From positions 3,435,725 to 3,499,724 of the forward strand of contig NZ_KI421500.1 in the NCBI RefSeq assembly GCF_000473145.1: DNA of 64,000 nucleotides. The letters are read 5' to 3'. Below the pieces are notes generated by a model, which was not told the origin of the DNA, did no database searches, and saw only the letters and a list, made by a program, of their open reading frames with translations. Shown piece after piece: positions 16,381 to 25,509 of the stretch. How positions within the stretch are numbered: the stretch's first letter is position 1; each line of letters begins with the position of its first letter. A program made the translations under genes and the position numbers. Source of the stretch: Leisingera daeponensis DSM 23529 (lineage in GTDB: Bacteria; Pseudomonadota; Alphaproteobacteria; Rhodobacterales; Rhodobacteraceae).

Positions 16381-17250
16381 TCAGAACCACTGACCGGGTT
16401 CCATCAGCCCCAGATCCAGCAACTGGCGCGAGTGCCACTCGAACGGCGCGGAATTGTGCCAGCGGAAGGTTGCGATATCAAAGGTGGAGCCGGGATTGCG
16501 CTTCAGCGCCTTGGCGGTGCGGAAGGAGCAGACGGCAGCGGTCAGGTTGTGATGCCAGGGGCAGGCATAGGTGTTGTATTCCTGATCGTTGAAAATATGG
16601 CCCTGCTGCAGCTTCAGCCCCGGTTTGGCCCGGAACAGCGAAATCCGGTCGATCTTGCGGCTGGCCGGGGGGATGTGCTCCTCGAACCGCCAGCGCACGC
16701 CGCCGAAAAAGTCCAGCTGCCGCTCGTACGGGTGGCCGGTTGCGGGGTCGACGCGCGACTGCGCGTAATAGCCGGACTTGTCCAGATGGGCATTTTCCAG
16801 CGACACCGCACCGGGGCAGCTGTCCAGATCGCCCGCGTAAAGATCAATCACATAGCTGAGCATCGCATCGCGCCGCTCCTCGGTGTGAAAGGTCAGCATC
16901 TCGCCGATGCTGCGGGTTTCGCAGAACGGATAGAACAGGTATTCCGCATTGTAGCAGTAATAGAGCCAGCAGCCCGGCTGCGCCGCCGCAATCACCGCGT
17001 TGACAGCCTCGGTGACCGCGCCCTCCGGCCCGCAGTCAAACGGCACCCGGTGCACCTTGGCGCGCACGTCCTGCGGCAGGTCGAAGGCATCCGGCATCAG
17101 CGCGGCCACCGTTGTGAAGCCGCATTGCAGGTGGTGGCGCAGGGTGGTTGCAATCTCCACCTCATCCTCGATGAACACCAGCGCCACCGGGCCTTTGGCC
17201 AAGAGCACCTTGCCCTGCTTCAGGAAATCCTCCAGCGAAGAATGCATCAT
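16381..17250 (-). CDS. glycosyltransferase-family-2-like protein, function unclear
   Basis: A 289-residue cytosolic-looking protein. The N-terminal part ([21 protein letters not shown], read in two halves) resembles the family-2-like group in which an N/E-E-x motif is followed by a helix with H-H and a beta strand. The C-terminal half is rich in Trp, His and Tyr ([23 protein letters not shown]). The catalytic DxD motif is not obvious to me. It is divergent from miaB with 126 bases between them, an arrangement I believe is common in Rhodobacterales. The start at 17250 (ATGATG) fits the homologue-like N terminus. Confidence 0.5.
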   Translation of the reverse strand: MMHSSLEDFLKQGKVLLAKGPVALVFIEDEVEIATTLRHHLQCGFTTVAALMPDAFDLPQDVRAKVHRVPFDCGPEGAVTEAVNAVIAAAQPGCWLYYCYNAEYLFYPFCETRSIGEMLTFHTEERRDAMLSYVIDLYAGDLDSCPGAVSLENAHLDKSGYYAQSRVDPATGHPYERQLDFFGGVRWRFEEHIPPASRKIDRISLFRAKPGLKLQQGHIFNDQEYNTYACPWHHNLTAAVCSFRTAKALKRNPGSTFDIATFRWHNSAPFEWHSRQLLDLGLMEPGQWF

Positions 17251-17376
17251 GCCCGTCTGCCCCTGCCTTTCTGGCCTTTGCGGCCAAAATCGGGTAATTC
17301 CGGCATCATTGCAAGCACCGGCATTTGCCTGTATGGCAGGCCGCTGACCCCGGATCAGGCTAAAAGGCTGAGACTC

Positions 17377-18699
17377 ATGAGCGCCCCGAAAAAGCTTTTT
17401 ATCAAGACTTATGGCTGTCAGATGAATGTCTATGACAGCGAACGCATGGCCGAAGCGCTGGGCGGCGAGGGCTATGTCGAGACCAAATCCGCCGACGACG
17501 CCGACATGATCCTGCTGAACACCTGCCACATCCGGGAAAAGGCGGCGGAAAAGGTCTATTCCGAACTGGGCCGCTTCAAGGGGCTGAAAGCGCAGAAGCC
17601 GGACCTGAAAATCGGTGTCGCGGGCTGCGTCGCCCAGGCCGAGGGCGAGGAGATCATGCGCCGCCAGCCGCTGGTCGATCTGGTGGTCGGCCCGCAAAGC
17701 TATCACCGGCTGCCGGAGATGGAAGCGAAGACCCGCGCGGGGCAGAAGGTGCTGGACACCGATTTCCCCGAGGAAGACAAGTTCGAGAAGCTGAAGAACC
17801 GCCCCAAGGCCAAGCGCGGCCCGACCGCGTTTCTGACCGTGCAGGAAGGCTGCGACAAGTTCTGCGCCTTCTGCGTGGTGCCCTATACCCGCGGCGCCGA
17901 AGTGTCGCGCCCGGCGGACCGCATCCTGCGCGAAGCCCAGGACCTGGTGGAGCGCGGCGTGCGCGAGATCACTCTTTTGGGGCAGAATGTGAACGCCTAC
18001 CACGGCGCCGGCCCCAACGGCGACCTGACCCTGGCGCAGCTGATCTGGGAGCTGGACAAGATCGACGGGCTGGAGCGCATCCGCTTCACCACTTCCCACC
18101 CCAATGACATGCAGGACGACCTGATCGAGGCGCATGGCACCTGCGCCAAGCTGATGCCCTATCTGCACCTGCCGGTGCAGGCGGGCTCCGACAAGATCCT
18201 CAAGCGGATGAACCGCTCGCACACCGCCGAAAGCTACATCCGGCTGATCGAGCGCATCCGCGCGGCGCGTCCTGACATCCTGATCTCCGGCGATTTCATC
18301 GTCGGCTTCCCGGAAGAAACCGAAGAGGACTTCCAGGCCACCATGGACCTGGTGGAAGAGGTGAAATACGGCACCGCCTATTCCTTCAAGTACTCGACCC
18401 GTCCCGGCACCCCGGCGGCGGAGCGCGCGCAGGTCGACCCCGCTGCGGCAGACGAACGGCTTCAGCGCCTGCAAGCCCTGCTCACCCGGCAGCAGCGCGA
18501 AGTGCAGGACAGTATGGTCGGCCGCGAGGTTGGCGTGCTGTTTGAGAAGCCCGGCCGCCTGCCGGGCCAGATGGTGGGCAAATCCGATTACCTCCACGCC
18601 GTCCACGTCGCCGATTGCAACCGGGACGCCGGAGAGCTGGCGCGGGTCCGGATCGTCTCCTCGGGCGCAAACTCCCTGGCGGGCGAACTGATCGGCTAA
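17377..18699 (+). CDS. miaB: tRNA-2-methylthio-N6-dimethylallyladenosine synthase MiaB
   Basis: A 440-residue radical SAM methylthiotransferase. The N-terminal UPF0004 domain carries its three cluster cysteines in [15 protein letters not shown] and VAGCVAQ; the radical SAM cluster motif is CDKFCAFC; a TRAM domain closes the protein. It adds the methylthio group to i6A37 of tRNAs reading UNN codons. The ATG at 17377 gives the expected start [13 protein letters not shown]. Length and order of domains are standard. Confidence 0.96.
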   Translation: MSAPKKLFIKTYGCQMNVYDSERMAEALGGEGYVETKSADDADMILLNTCHIREKAAEKVYSELGRFKGLKAQKPDLKIGVAGCVAQAEGEEIMRRQPLVDLVVGPQSYHRLPEMEAKTRAGQKVLDTDFPEEDKFEKLKNRPKAKRGPTAFLTVQEGCDKFCAFCVVPYTRGAEVSRPADRILREAQDLVERGVREITLLGQNVNAYHGAGPNGDLTLAQLIWELDKIDGLERIRFTTSHPNDMQDDLIEAHGTCAKLMPYLHLPVQAGSDKILKRMNRSHTAESYIRLIERIRAARPDILISGDFIVGFPEETEEDFQATMDLVEEVKYGTAYSFKYSTRPGTPAAERAQVDPAAADERLQRLQALLTRQQREVQDSMVGREVGVLFEKPGRLPGQMVGKSDYLHAVHVADCNRDAGELARVRIVSSGANSLAGELIG

Positions 18700-18704
18700 G
18701 CCTG

Positions 18705-18756
18705 CCGCCGCAACAGTGAATCTCTTGCGGCGGGCCGGTTTCTGCAGGCCCGCCGC
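18705..18756 (+). other. two overlapping, mutually exclusive GC-rich hairpins after miaB
   Basis: CCGCCGCAA (18705-18713) can pair with TTGCGGCGG (18725-18733); alternatively GCGGCGGGCC (18727-18736) pairs perfectly with GGCCCGCCGC (18747-18756). The central strand is shared, so only one can form. No T-tract follows. The rest of the gap to 18978 shows no gene. Confidence 0.45.
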
Positions 18757-18978
18757 GGCCCTTCGGGCGCGGGCCGGGCGTATTCTTTCCGCACTTCCTT
18801 CTGCAACAATCCGCTCCGCGTGCGCCCGGTATCCGTGGCGCACAATCAACGCACGCGGAAAAAAAGAGAAATTTAACAGGTATACCGTATCAAGTTCAGA
18901 TAGTTCTGCTGCCAAGCCTGAGCGGTGGGCACCAACGCGGCTCACACCCTAAGGAACTGAGGTGAAGGAAATCTGGTT

Positions 18979-19557
18979 GTGTCGATAATCAAATTGAACA
19001 AGGTGATTGCGCTGGCTGCCGCTGCCACGGCCGCGCTCAGCATCGCCGCCGCGCCCGTCGGCGCGCAGTCGCAGCAGCGGACAATCAAGGGCGAACGCTA
19101 CGTGCCCACCATCTGGGTCGACCCGGACGGCTGCGAGCATTGGGTGATGGACGATGGCGCCGAGGGCTTCATGACGCCGCATGTCACCCCCGACGGCAAG
19201 CCGGTCTGCCGCCGCGGCAGCATCTGCGGCGTGATGCCGTCCGACCAGTTCTTTGCCACCAACAAGCACCAGATCAATGCCGCTGGCCGCAAGCGCCTGA
19301 CCGAATTCTTCCAGAAGGCCCAGTCGAACGGCGCCCGCTCCTTTGTGATTGCCGGGCACACCGACAGCCGCGCCTCGGACGAATACAACATCGGCCTGTC
19401 GCAGCGCCGCGCCAATGCGGTGGCACAGGTGGCCCGTTCGGCGGGCGCACATGTCAACGACATCCGCGCCTACGGCGAGCGTGAGCCGCAGGTGCCCAAC
19501 ACCAGCGCCGCCAACATGGCAAAGAACCGCCGTGTCGAAATCTATTGCCTGCGCTGA
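18979..19557 (+). CDS. OmpA-family secreted protein
   Basis: A 192-residue protein with a signal peptide (residues 1-29, ending VGAQS). It then has a short domain containing IWVDPDGCEHWVMDDG and KPVC, and a C-terminal OmpA-like peptidoglycan-binding domain: FFATNKHQINAAG, IAGHTDSRASDEYN, LSQRRANAV and the terminal KNRRVEI. It probably binds peptidoglycan in the periplasm or outer membrane. The start is a GTG at 18979 preceded by GAAGGAA. It is followed 13 bases later by a lipoprotein gene that repeats the first domain. Confidence 0.85.
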   Translation: MSIIKLNKVIALAAAATAALSIAAAPVGAQSQQRTIKGERYVPTIWVDPDGCEHWVMDDGAEGFMTPHVTPDGKPVCRRGSICGVMPSDQFFATNKHQINAAGRKRLTEFFQKAQSNGARSFVIAGHTDSRASDEYNIGLSQRRANAVAQVARSAGAHVNDIRAYGEREPQVPNTSAANMAKNRRVEIYCLR

Positions 19558-19570
19558 GGGGAGAGTGACG

Positions 19571-19876
19571 ATGACAGCAATGAAAACCGCCATCCTCCTT
19601 GCCGCCGCCGCCGCAGTTTCGGCCTGTGCCACGGGCTCCGACAAAGGCCGCGACGGGCATTTCGGCGATGGCAGCTCCTCGACCCTGTCGAACATGACCG
19701 CAGGCATCTGGGTCGACCCCAATGGCTGCGAGCATTGGATCATTGATGACGGCCTGGAAGGCTATGCCGACCTGCGCCGCACGCCCGATGGCAAGCCGGT
19801 CTGCAACAGCAACCTGCCGCGCAATGTGGCAACCGGCGCGTTCAAAAACGGCTCGACCCTCTGGGATCCGATCTGA
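19571..19876 (+). CDS. small lipoprotein sharing the IWVDPxGCEHW domain with its neighbour
   Basis: A 101-residue protein with a lipoprotein signal ending AAVSAC, so the cysteine at about residue 19 should be lipidated. The mature part is short and contains IWVDPNGCEHWIIDDGLEG and DGKPVC, nearly the same as the module in the OmpA protein just upstream, including both cysteines. This looks like a duplicated domain used in a lipoprotein and in an OmpA protein. The function of the module is unknown; the two conserved cysteines could form a disulfide. An alternative start is the ATG at 19580. Confidence 0.75.
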   Translation: MTAMKTAILLAAAAAVSACATGSDKGRDGHFGDGSSSTLSNMTAGIWVDPNGCEHWIIDDGLEGYADLRRTPDGKPVCNSNLPRNVATGAFKNGSTLWDPI

Positions 19877-20019
19877 CCGCGGCAGACATGCGCCGCCCGC
19901 AGCCGTCCCTCTCGGGGCGGCTGTTTTGTTTCAATTGAGTGAATTTCCGCTGCTCATGCTTGCGCAAACGGAACGGGGGCGGCAAACTGAAAGGGCAACC
20001 TTGGAATGAGGAGATCAGC

Positions 20020-21030
20020 TTGGCCATCGGTGCCCTGAATGACGCGCAAAACCAGACCGCAACCCATGAAGTGCTTCTGGAATTTCCCGACAACCGCTTG
20101 CTGATCGACCTGTGCGGCGAATACGACCGCAACTTGGCTGACATCGAACAGAAACTAGGCGTGCAGATCGTCCGCCGCGGCAACCAGCTCTCTGTGATGG
20201 GCGAGGATTCGGCACGCGAACAGGCGGCCGGCGTGCTGACCGCCCTCTATGACCGGCTGGAGACCGGCCGCAGCGTCGAAAGCGGCGACATCGACCGCGA
20301 ATTGCGCATGGGCCAGGAGGCTGACGAGGCCGAACCAGACGGCCAGCTGCAGATGTTCCGCGGCGGCCGGGTGGAGATCAAGACCCGCAAGAAGCTGGTG
20401 GAGCCGCGCACCGAGGCGCAGAAGGCCTATGTGCATTCGCTGTTTGAAAACGAGCTGGCCTTCGGCATCGGCCCGGCCGGCACCGGCAAGACCTATCTGG
20501 CCGTGGCGGTGGGGGTCTCCATGTTCATCACCGGCCATGTCGACCGCATCATCCTGTCCCGCCCGGCGGTGGAGGCGGGCGAGAAGCTCGGCTATCTGCC
20601 CGGCGACATGAAGGACAAGGTCGATCCCTACATGCAGCCGCTTTACGACGCGCTGAACGACTTTTTGCCGGGCAAGCAGCTCGCCAAGCTGATCGAGGAA
20701 AAGCGCATCGAGATTGCGCCGCTCGCCTTCATGCGCGGCCGCACGCTCTCCAACGCCTTTGTGGTGCTGGACGAGGCGCAGAACGCCACCACCATGCAGA
20801 TGAAGATGTTCCTGACCCGCCTGGGCGAAGGCTCGCGCATGGTGATCACCGGCGACCGCAGCCAGATCGACCTGCCGCGCGGGGTGCAGTCGGGGCTGGC
20901 TGATGCCGAACGGCTGCTGAAATCCATCCCCAAGATCAGCTTCAACTACTTCACCGCCCGCGACGTGGTGCGCCACCCCCTTGTGGCGGCCATCATCGAG
21001 GCCTATGACGCAGACGCCATGCCGGCCTGA
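20020..21030 (+). CDS. PhoH-like ATPase (YbeZ)
   Basis: A 336-residue PhoH-family P-loop ATPase: Walker A GPAGTGKTYLA, Walker B VVLDEAQN, and an N-terminal KH-like region. I place the start at the TTG at 20020, six bases after AGGAG; the open frame upstream to 19939 has no ribosome site and reads as non-family sequence. YbeZ partners with YbeY in RNA metabolism, and ybeY follows 68 bases later. The block phoH-ybeY-corC-lnt is widely conserved in alphaproteobacteria. Confidence 0.92.
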   Translation: MAIGALNDAQNQTATHEVLLEFPDNRLLIDLCGEYDRNLADIEQKLGVQIVRRGNQLSVMGEDSAREQAAGVLTALYDRLETGRSVESGDIDRELRMGQEADEAEPDGQLQMFRGGRVEIKTRKKLVEPRTEAQKAYVHSLFENELAFGIGPAGTGKTYLAVAVGVSMFITGHVDRIILSRPAVEAGEKLGYLPGDMKDKVDPYMQPLYDALNDFLPGKQLAKLIEEKRIEIAPLAFMRGRTLSNAFVVLDEAQNATTMQMKMFLTRLGEGSRMVITGDRSQIDLPRGVQSGLADAERLLKSIPKISFNYFTARDVVRHPLVAAIIEAYDADAMPA

Positions 21031-21098
21031 TCCCGCATTCCTCTTTCCCGAAATGCCGCGGGGGTGCGGGGGGCGGCCCCCGTTTCCGGAAGATATCC

Positions 21099-21611
21099 AT
21101 GACGCTCGACATCACCATCGAAGACGCCCGCTGGCAGCAGGCCGGACTCGAGCCGCTGGCAGAGGAGGCCGTTGCTGCCGTCCTGGCCCATTTCGGGCTG
21201 GATGCGGAGATGTGCGAAATTTCGCTGCTGGGCTGCGATGATGCCGAAATCGCCGGGCTGAACGCGGAGTTCCGCGAAAAACCCGTGCCGACCAATGTGC
21301 TGAGCTGGCCCGCTGAGGAGCGCGCAGCGGACACGGACGGCGGCACGCCGGTGCCGCCGGAGCCTGATTTTACTGGCGAAATCCCGCTGGGGGACATCGC
21401 CATCTCCTATGGCACCTGCGCCCGCGAGGCATCGGAGGCAGGCAGGACGCTGGCCGACCATGCCCGCCATCTGATTGTTCACGGAACGTTGCATCTTCTG
21501 GGCTATGATCACATCCGTGACCGCGATGCCGCATTAATGGAAGGGATTGAGGTGCTGATACTTGGCAAAATGGGTATCGCAAACCCATATATAATTGAGG
21601 ACGCCCCCTAG
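21099..21611 (+). CDS. ybeY: endoribonuclease YbeY
   Basis: A 170-residue metal-dependent RNase needed for 16S rRNA 3'-end maturation and ribosome quality control. The zinc-binding H-x3-H-x5-H motif is seen as HGTLHLLGYDH, and EFREKPVPTNVLSWP is the other conserved block. It carries a somewhat long acidic insert after the latter (AEERAADTDGGTPVPPEPD). It lies between the PhoH ATPase and the CorC-like gene. Confidence 0.95.
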   Translation: MTLDITIEDARWQQAGLEPLAEEAVAAVLAHFGLDAEMCEISLLGCDDAEIAGLNAEFREKPVPTNVLSWPAEERAADTDGGTPVPPEPDFTGEIPLGDIAISYGTCAREASEAGRTLADHARHLIVHGTLHLLGYDHIRDRDAALMEGIEVLILGKMGIANPYIIEDAP

Positions 21612-21633
21612 GCGGGGTTTTTGGATAGGACCG

Positions 21634-22533
21634 ATGGGCGACATAGAAGGAAGTTCTAACGCGGCGCAGGGCGCGCTGCAGAACATGAACGGCACGGCGC
21701 CAGAAGCGCCGGCCACTGAGAAAACAGGTTTCTGGGCACGGCTTTTCAGCGTGTTCAGCTCAGAACCGCAGGCCGCAGACGAACCCGGCACCGGCCAGCC
21801 GGCCGCCGGCTCCGGGGCGCATGGCATGATCAATCTGCGCAGGCTGCGGGTGGAAGACGTGGCCATCCCCTCCGCCGAGATTGCCGCTGTGCCGGTCACC
21901 ATCGACAAGGACGACCTGGTCGGCATCTTCCGGCAAAGCGGCTTTACCCGGATCCCCGTGTACGAGGGCACGCTGGACACGCCGCTCGGCTTTGTCCACC
22001 TCAAGGATTTCTCGCTCACCCATGGCTTCAATGGCGGCAGCACCGAGTTCGACCTGCAGCGGATGCTGCGGCCCTTGCTGTTTGTGCCGCCGTCGATGCC
22101 GATCGGGGTGCTGCTGACCAAGATGCAGGCCGAGCGCCGCCACATGGCGCTGGTGATCGACGAATACGGCGGTGTCGACGGTCTGGTGACCATCGAGGAT
22201 CTGATCGAACAGGTGGTCGGCGAGATCGAGGATGAGCACGACGCCGACGAGCTGCAAACCTGGTACCAGGAGAAGCCGGGCAGCTACATTGCCCTGGCCC
22301 GCACCCCGCTGCCGGAATTCGAGAGCGAGATCGGCCAGTCTTTGACCAGCCATGACGCGGTCGATGAGGAAGAAATCGACACCCTGGGCGGTCTGGTCTT
22401 CATGCTGTCGGGCCGGGTGCCCGCCCGCGGCGAGGTCATTGAACACCCCGAAGGGGCCGAGTTTGAGGTGATCGACGCCGACCCGCGCCGCATCAAGCGG
22501 CTGCGTGTCCGGCTGCCGGACGCTGCCGCATGA
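21634..22533 (+). CDS. CorC/HlyC family protein with two CBS domains
   Basis: A 299-residue cytosolic protein. A low-complexity N terminus of about 50 residues precedes two CBS domains (DDLVGIFRQSGFTRIPVYEG and LLTKMQAERRHMALVIDEYG regions) and a C-terminal CorC/HlyC domain ending RRIKRLRVRLP. No DUF21 membrane domain is present, as in E. coli CorC (YbeX). The role is linked to magnesium/cobalt handling and, with YbeY/YbeZ, ribosome function. I chose the ATG at 21634. It overlaps lnt by four bases. Confidence 0.88.
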   Translation: MGDIEGSSNAAQGALQNMNGTAPEAPATEKTGFWARLFSVFSSEPQAADEPGTGQPAAGSGAHGMINLRRLRVEDVAIPSAEIAAVPVTIDKDDLVGIFRQSGFTRIPVYEGTLDTPLGFVHLKDFSLTHGFNGGSTEFDLQRMLRPLLFVPPSMPIGVLLTKMQAERRHMALVIDEYGGVDGLVTIEDLIEQVVGEIEDEHDADELQTWYQEKPGSYIALARTPLPEFESEIGQSLTSHDAVDEEEIDTLGGLVFMLSGRVPARGEVIEHPEGAEFEVIDADPRRIKRLRVRLPDAAA

Positions 22534-24029
22534 TGTCACTCGGGCTGCGCCGGGCGGCCCGCGGGCTCCGGCTGGCGCCAGCCGCGCTGGCGGTTGGCGG
22601 CGGCGCGCTGCTGTCGCTGGCGCTTGCCCCCTGGCATCTCCTGTTCGGGCTGCCGGTGGCGCTGGCTGCGGCCGGCTGGCTGATCCTGCAGGCCGCATCG
22701 GCCCGCACGGCGGCGCTGGCGGGCTGGCTGTTCGGGCTGGGGTATTTCGCCTTTGGCCTGTCGTGGATCATCGAACCCTTTCAAATCGACCCGGAGCGCC
22801 ACGCCTGGATGGCGCCGTTTGCGCTGGTGTTCCTGGCTGCGGGCCTTGCCCTGTTCTGGGGTGCGGCCTTTGGCCTGACCGCCCGCTTCAGCCGCGGCGC
22901 CTGGCGGGTGCCGGTGCTGGCGGCGGTGTGGACGCTGGCGGAATTTGCCCGCGCTTATCTGCTGACGGGGTTTCCCTGGGCGGGCTTCGGGCAGTTCTGG
23001 ATTGATACGCCAGCCGCGAACCTGCTGCCTTGGATCGGGCCGCAGGGGCTGGGGCTGCTGACGCTGGCGGCCTTCCTGCCGCTGGCCCTGATCCGGCAGA
23101 CGCCGCTTGCCGCCGCCGCGCCATTGGTCCTGTCCGCGGCTGCGGCTGCCGCCGTGCCGGCCCCGCAGCGGGCAGAGCCGACCGGCAAGACGGTGCGAAT
23201 CGTTCAGCCCAACGCGCCGCAGAACCTGAAATGGCACCCGGACCACCGCTGGGAATTCGTCCGCCGCTCGGTTGCGTTTTCGGCAGGGGCGCCGCGCCCC
23301 GACCTGATCGTCTGGCCGGAAACCGCGGTGCCGCAGCTGCTGAACTATGCCGGGGACACGCTGCAGGTGATCTCGGATAGCGCGGGCGGCGTGCCGGTCC
23401 TGCTGGGCATCCAGCGGGAAGAGGCGGGCGCCTACTACAACTCCGCGGTGCTGCTGGACGCCGATGGCATGGCCGCCGCCACCTATGACAAGGCGCATCT
23501 GGTGCCGTTCGGGGAATATGTGCCGTTCGGCGATCTTATGGCGCGCTTCGGCATCTACGGCTTTGCCTCTCAGGCGGGCGCGGGCTATGCCGCCGGGCCC
23601 GGCGCGCAGGTGATGGAGCTGCCGGTCGGCAGCGCCCTGCCGCTGATCTGCTATGAGGCTGTTTTCCCTCAGGATGTGAACGCTGCCGAAACCCGGCCGC
23701 AGATGCTGGTGCAGATCACTAACGATGCCTGGTTCGGCACCCGGTCCGGCCCCTACCAGCATCTGGTGCAGGCCCGGATGCGGGCGCTGGAACAGGGGCT
23801 GCCGATGATCCGCGCCGCCAATACCGGCGTCTCCGCCATGATCGCGCCGGACGGGGCGCTGCTGGACAGCCTGCCGCTGGGCGAGGCCGGATACATCGAC
23901 GCCGCGCTGCCGGAGGCGCTACCGCCGACGCTTTACAGCCGCACCGGCGACTGGCCGGTGCTGCTGCTGTGTCTTTTGAGCGCAGGTGCCGCAATCTTGC
24001 GCCACAGGCCCCTTGCGCTGCGGTCATAG
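22530..24029 (+). CDS. lnt: apolipoprotein N-acyltransferase
   Basis: A 499-residue inner membrane enzyme. About six or more hydrophobic segments fill the first 200 residues, then a nitrilase-like periplasmic domain carries the catalytic triad: Glu in VWPETAVPQ, Lys in YDKAHLVPFGEYVP and Cys in LICYEAVFP. A final transmembrane helix ends the protein. It transfers an acyl chain to the amino group of diacylglyceryl-cysteine of lipoproteins. The start overlaps the CorC-like stop (ATGA). Confidence 0.95.
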   Translation: MMSLGLRRAARGLRLAPAALAVGGGALLSLALAPWHLLFGLPVALAAAGWLILQAASARTAALAGWLFGLGYFAFGLSWIIEPFQIDPERHAWMAPFALVFLAAGLALFWGAAFGLTARFSRGAWRVPVLAAVWTLAEFARAYLLTGFPWAGFGQFWIDTPAANLLPWIGPQGLGLLTLAAFLPLALIRQTPLAAAAPLVLSAAAAAAVPAPQRAEPTGKTVRIVQPNAPQNLKWHPDHRWEFVRRSVAFSAGAPRPDLIVWPETAVPQLLNYAGDTLQVISDSAGGVPVLLGIQREEAGAYYNSAVLLDADGMAAATYDKAHLVPFGEYVPFGDLMARFGIYGFASQAGAGYAAGPGAQVMELPVGSALPLICYEAVFPQDVNAAETRPQMLVQITNDAWFGTRSGPYQHLVQARMRALEQGLPMIRAANTGVSAMIAPDGALLDSLPLGEAGYIDAALPEALPPTLYSRTGDWPVLLLCLLSAGAAILRHRPLALRS

Positions 24030-24094
24030 CTGATTAACTCTGTCCGAATATAGATTGACCCGCGCGGTCTTGCCGCGTAATGCGGCCCGATACC

Positions 24095-24141
24095 TGCCAC
24101 AACGGCTTCCTGGCGTGGCGGGCTGAACCTCAATGGAGCAC
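24095..24141 (+). ncRNA. SAM/SAH riboswitch upstream of metK
   Basis: GCCAC (24096-24100) and GTGGC (24115-24119) close a hairpin whose loop side reads AACGGCTTCCTGGC, and the 3' strand ends in AATGGAGCA (24132-24140). This is the pattern I recall for the SAM/SAH class of Rhodobacterales: a small H-type pseudoknot in which the 3' strand contains the Shine-Dalgarno sequence. GGAG at 24135-24138 is then the ribosome site of metK, hidden when ligand is bound. Control would be translational: high SAM or SAH lowers MetK synthesis. Confidence 0.88.
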
Positions 24142-24147
24142 TCTTTC

Positions 24148-25329
24148 ATGACCCGTATGAACTACACCTTCACTTCGGAATCGGTTTCCGAAGGCCACCC
24201 GGACAAGGTCTGCGACCGCATTTCCGATGCGGTGCTGGACGCTTTTCTGGCGGAAGAGCCCGAAGCACGTGTGGCAGCTGAAACTTTCGCCACCACGAAC
24301 CGTGTCGTCATCGGGGGCGAAGTCGGCCTGTCCGATCAGGACAAGCTGCACGACTACATGGGCAAGATCGACGAGATCGCCCGCGCCTGTATCAAGGACA
24401 TCGGCTACGAGCAGGAGAAATTCCACCACGAGACGGTGGAAGTGACCAACCTGCTGCACGAGCAGTCCGCCCATATCGCGCAGGGCGTCGATGCATCCGC
24501 CGGCAAGGACGAAGGCGCCGGCGACCAGGGCATCATGTTCGGGTTTGCCACCAACGAAACCAGCGCGCTGATGCCGGCCCCGATCCAGTATTCGCACGCC
24601 ATCCTGCGCCGTCTGGCCGAGGTGCGCAAAAACGGCACCGAGCCTGCGCTGGGCCCGGACGCGAAATCGCAGCTGTCGGTCATCTATGAAGGCGGCAAGC
24701 CGGTCGGCATCAGCTCGCTGGTGCTGTCGACCCAGCACCTGGACGACTCGCTGACCTCAAGCGACATCCGCGCCATCGTCGAACCCTACATCCGCGAAAC
24801 CCTGCCCGAGGGCTGGCTGACCGATAACACCGTCTGGCACGTGAACCCGACCGGCAAGTTCGTGATCGGCGGCCCGGATGGCGACGCGGGCCTGACCGGC
24901 CGCAAGATCATCGTCGACACCTACGGCGGCGCGGCCCCGCACGGCGGCGGCGCGTTCTCCGGCAAGGATCCGACCAAGGTGGACCGCTCGGCCGCCTATG
25001 CCGCGCGCTACCTGGCCAAAAACGTGGTGGCCGCGGGGATGGCGGATAAATGCACCATCCAGCTGTCCTATGCGATCGGCGTGTCCAAGCCGCTGTCGAT
25101 CTATGCCGACACCCACGGCACCGGCGAAGTTGAGCCCGCTGCCATCGAAAAGGCGATCGATCAGGTGATGGACCTGACCCCGCGCGGCATCCGCCAGCAC
25201 CTGGGGCTGAACAGGCCGATCTACCAGCGCACCGCGGCCTATGGCCACTTCGGCCGCGAGCCGGAGGCCGACGGCGGCTTCAGCTGGGAACGCACCGATC
25301 TGGCCGAGGCGCTGAAAAAAGCGGTCTGA
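24148..25329 (+). CDS. metK: S-adenosylmethionine synthetase
   Basis: A 393-residue enzyme making SAM from methionine and ATP. Family signatures are intact: [14 protein letters not shown] at the N terminus, [10 protein letters not shown] and [16 protein letters not shown]. The correct start is the ATG at 24148: the earlier ATG at 24133 lies inside the riboswitch 3' strand and supplies part of the GGAG ribosome site, so it cannot be the main start. The gene is monocistronic, followed by a hairpin with a T-run. Confidence 0.97.
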   Translation: MTRMNYTFTSESVSEGHPDKVCDRISDAVLDAFLAEEPEARVAAETFATTNRVVIGGEVGLSDQDKLHDYMGKIDEIARACIKDIGYEQEKFHHETVEVTNLLHEQSAHIAQGVDASAGKDEGAGDQGIMFGFATNETSALMPAPIQYSHAILRRLAEVRKNGTEPALGPDAKSQLSVIYEGGKPVGISSLVLSTQHLDDSLTSSDIRAIVEPYIRETLPEGWLTDNTVWHVNPTGKFVIGGPDGDAGLTGRKIIVDTYGGAAPHGGGAFSGKDPTKVDRSAAYAARYLAKNVVAAGMADKCTIQLSYAIGVSKPLSIYADTHGTGEVEPAAIEKAIDQVMDLTPRGIRQHLGLNRPIYQRTAAYGHFGREPEADGGFSWERTDLAEALKKAV

Positions 25330-25348
25330 GGCCATTGGCACAAATGGG

Positions 25349-25374
25349 GAGCGGGCCGCAGGGTCCGCTCTTTT
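25349..25374 (+). terminator. terminator after metK
   Basis: GAGCGGGCC pairs with GGTCCGCTC (one G-U pair) and is followed by TTTT at 25371-25374, about 20 bases after the metK stop. Confidence 0.8.
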
Positions 25375-25509
25375 CAGGTCCGGGGAGCTTTCGCCCGGAC
25401 CGGCACATTCAGGCACCGCGCCGGCAGCCTTCCTGACGTGTTCAGGCTGGAACCGGCCGCCCGGCTGCGCCATAGTATCGGGTGGAATTCTTCAGCTTCC
25501 GGGGCTGCG

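Noticed and set aside
16381..18945. Very long minus-strand open frame running across miaB
   Set aside because: Only the part to 17250 looks like protein; the rest is the antisense shadow of miaB, open because of high GC codon use.
24133..24147. metK start at the ATG at 24133
   Set aside because: It lies in the riboswitch 3' strand and overlaps the GGAG ribosome site; the next ATG at 24148 has correct spacing.
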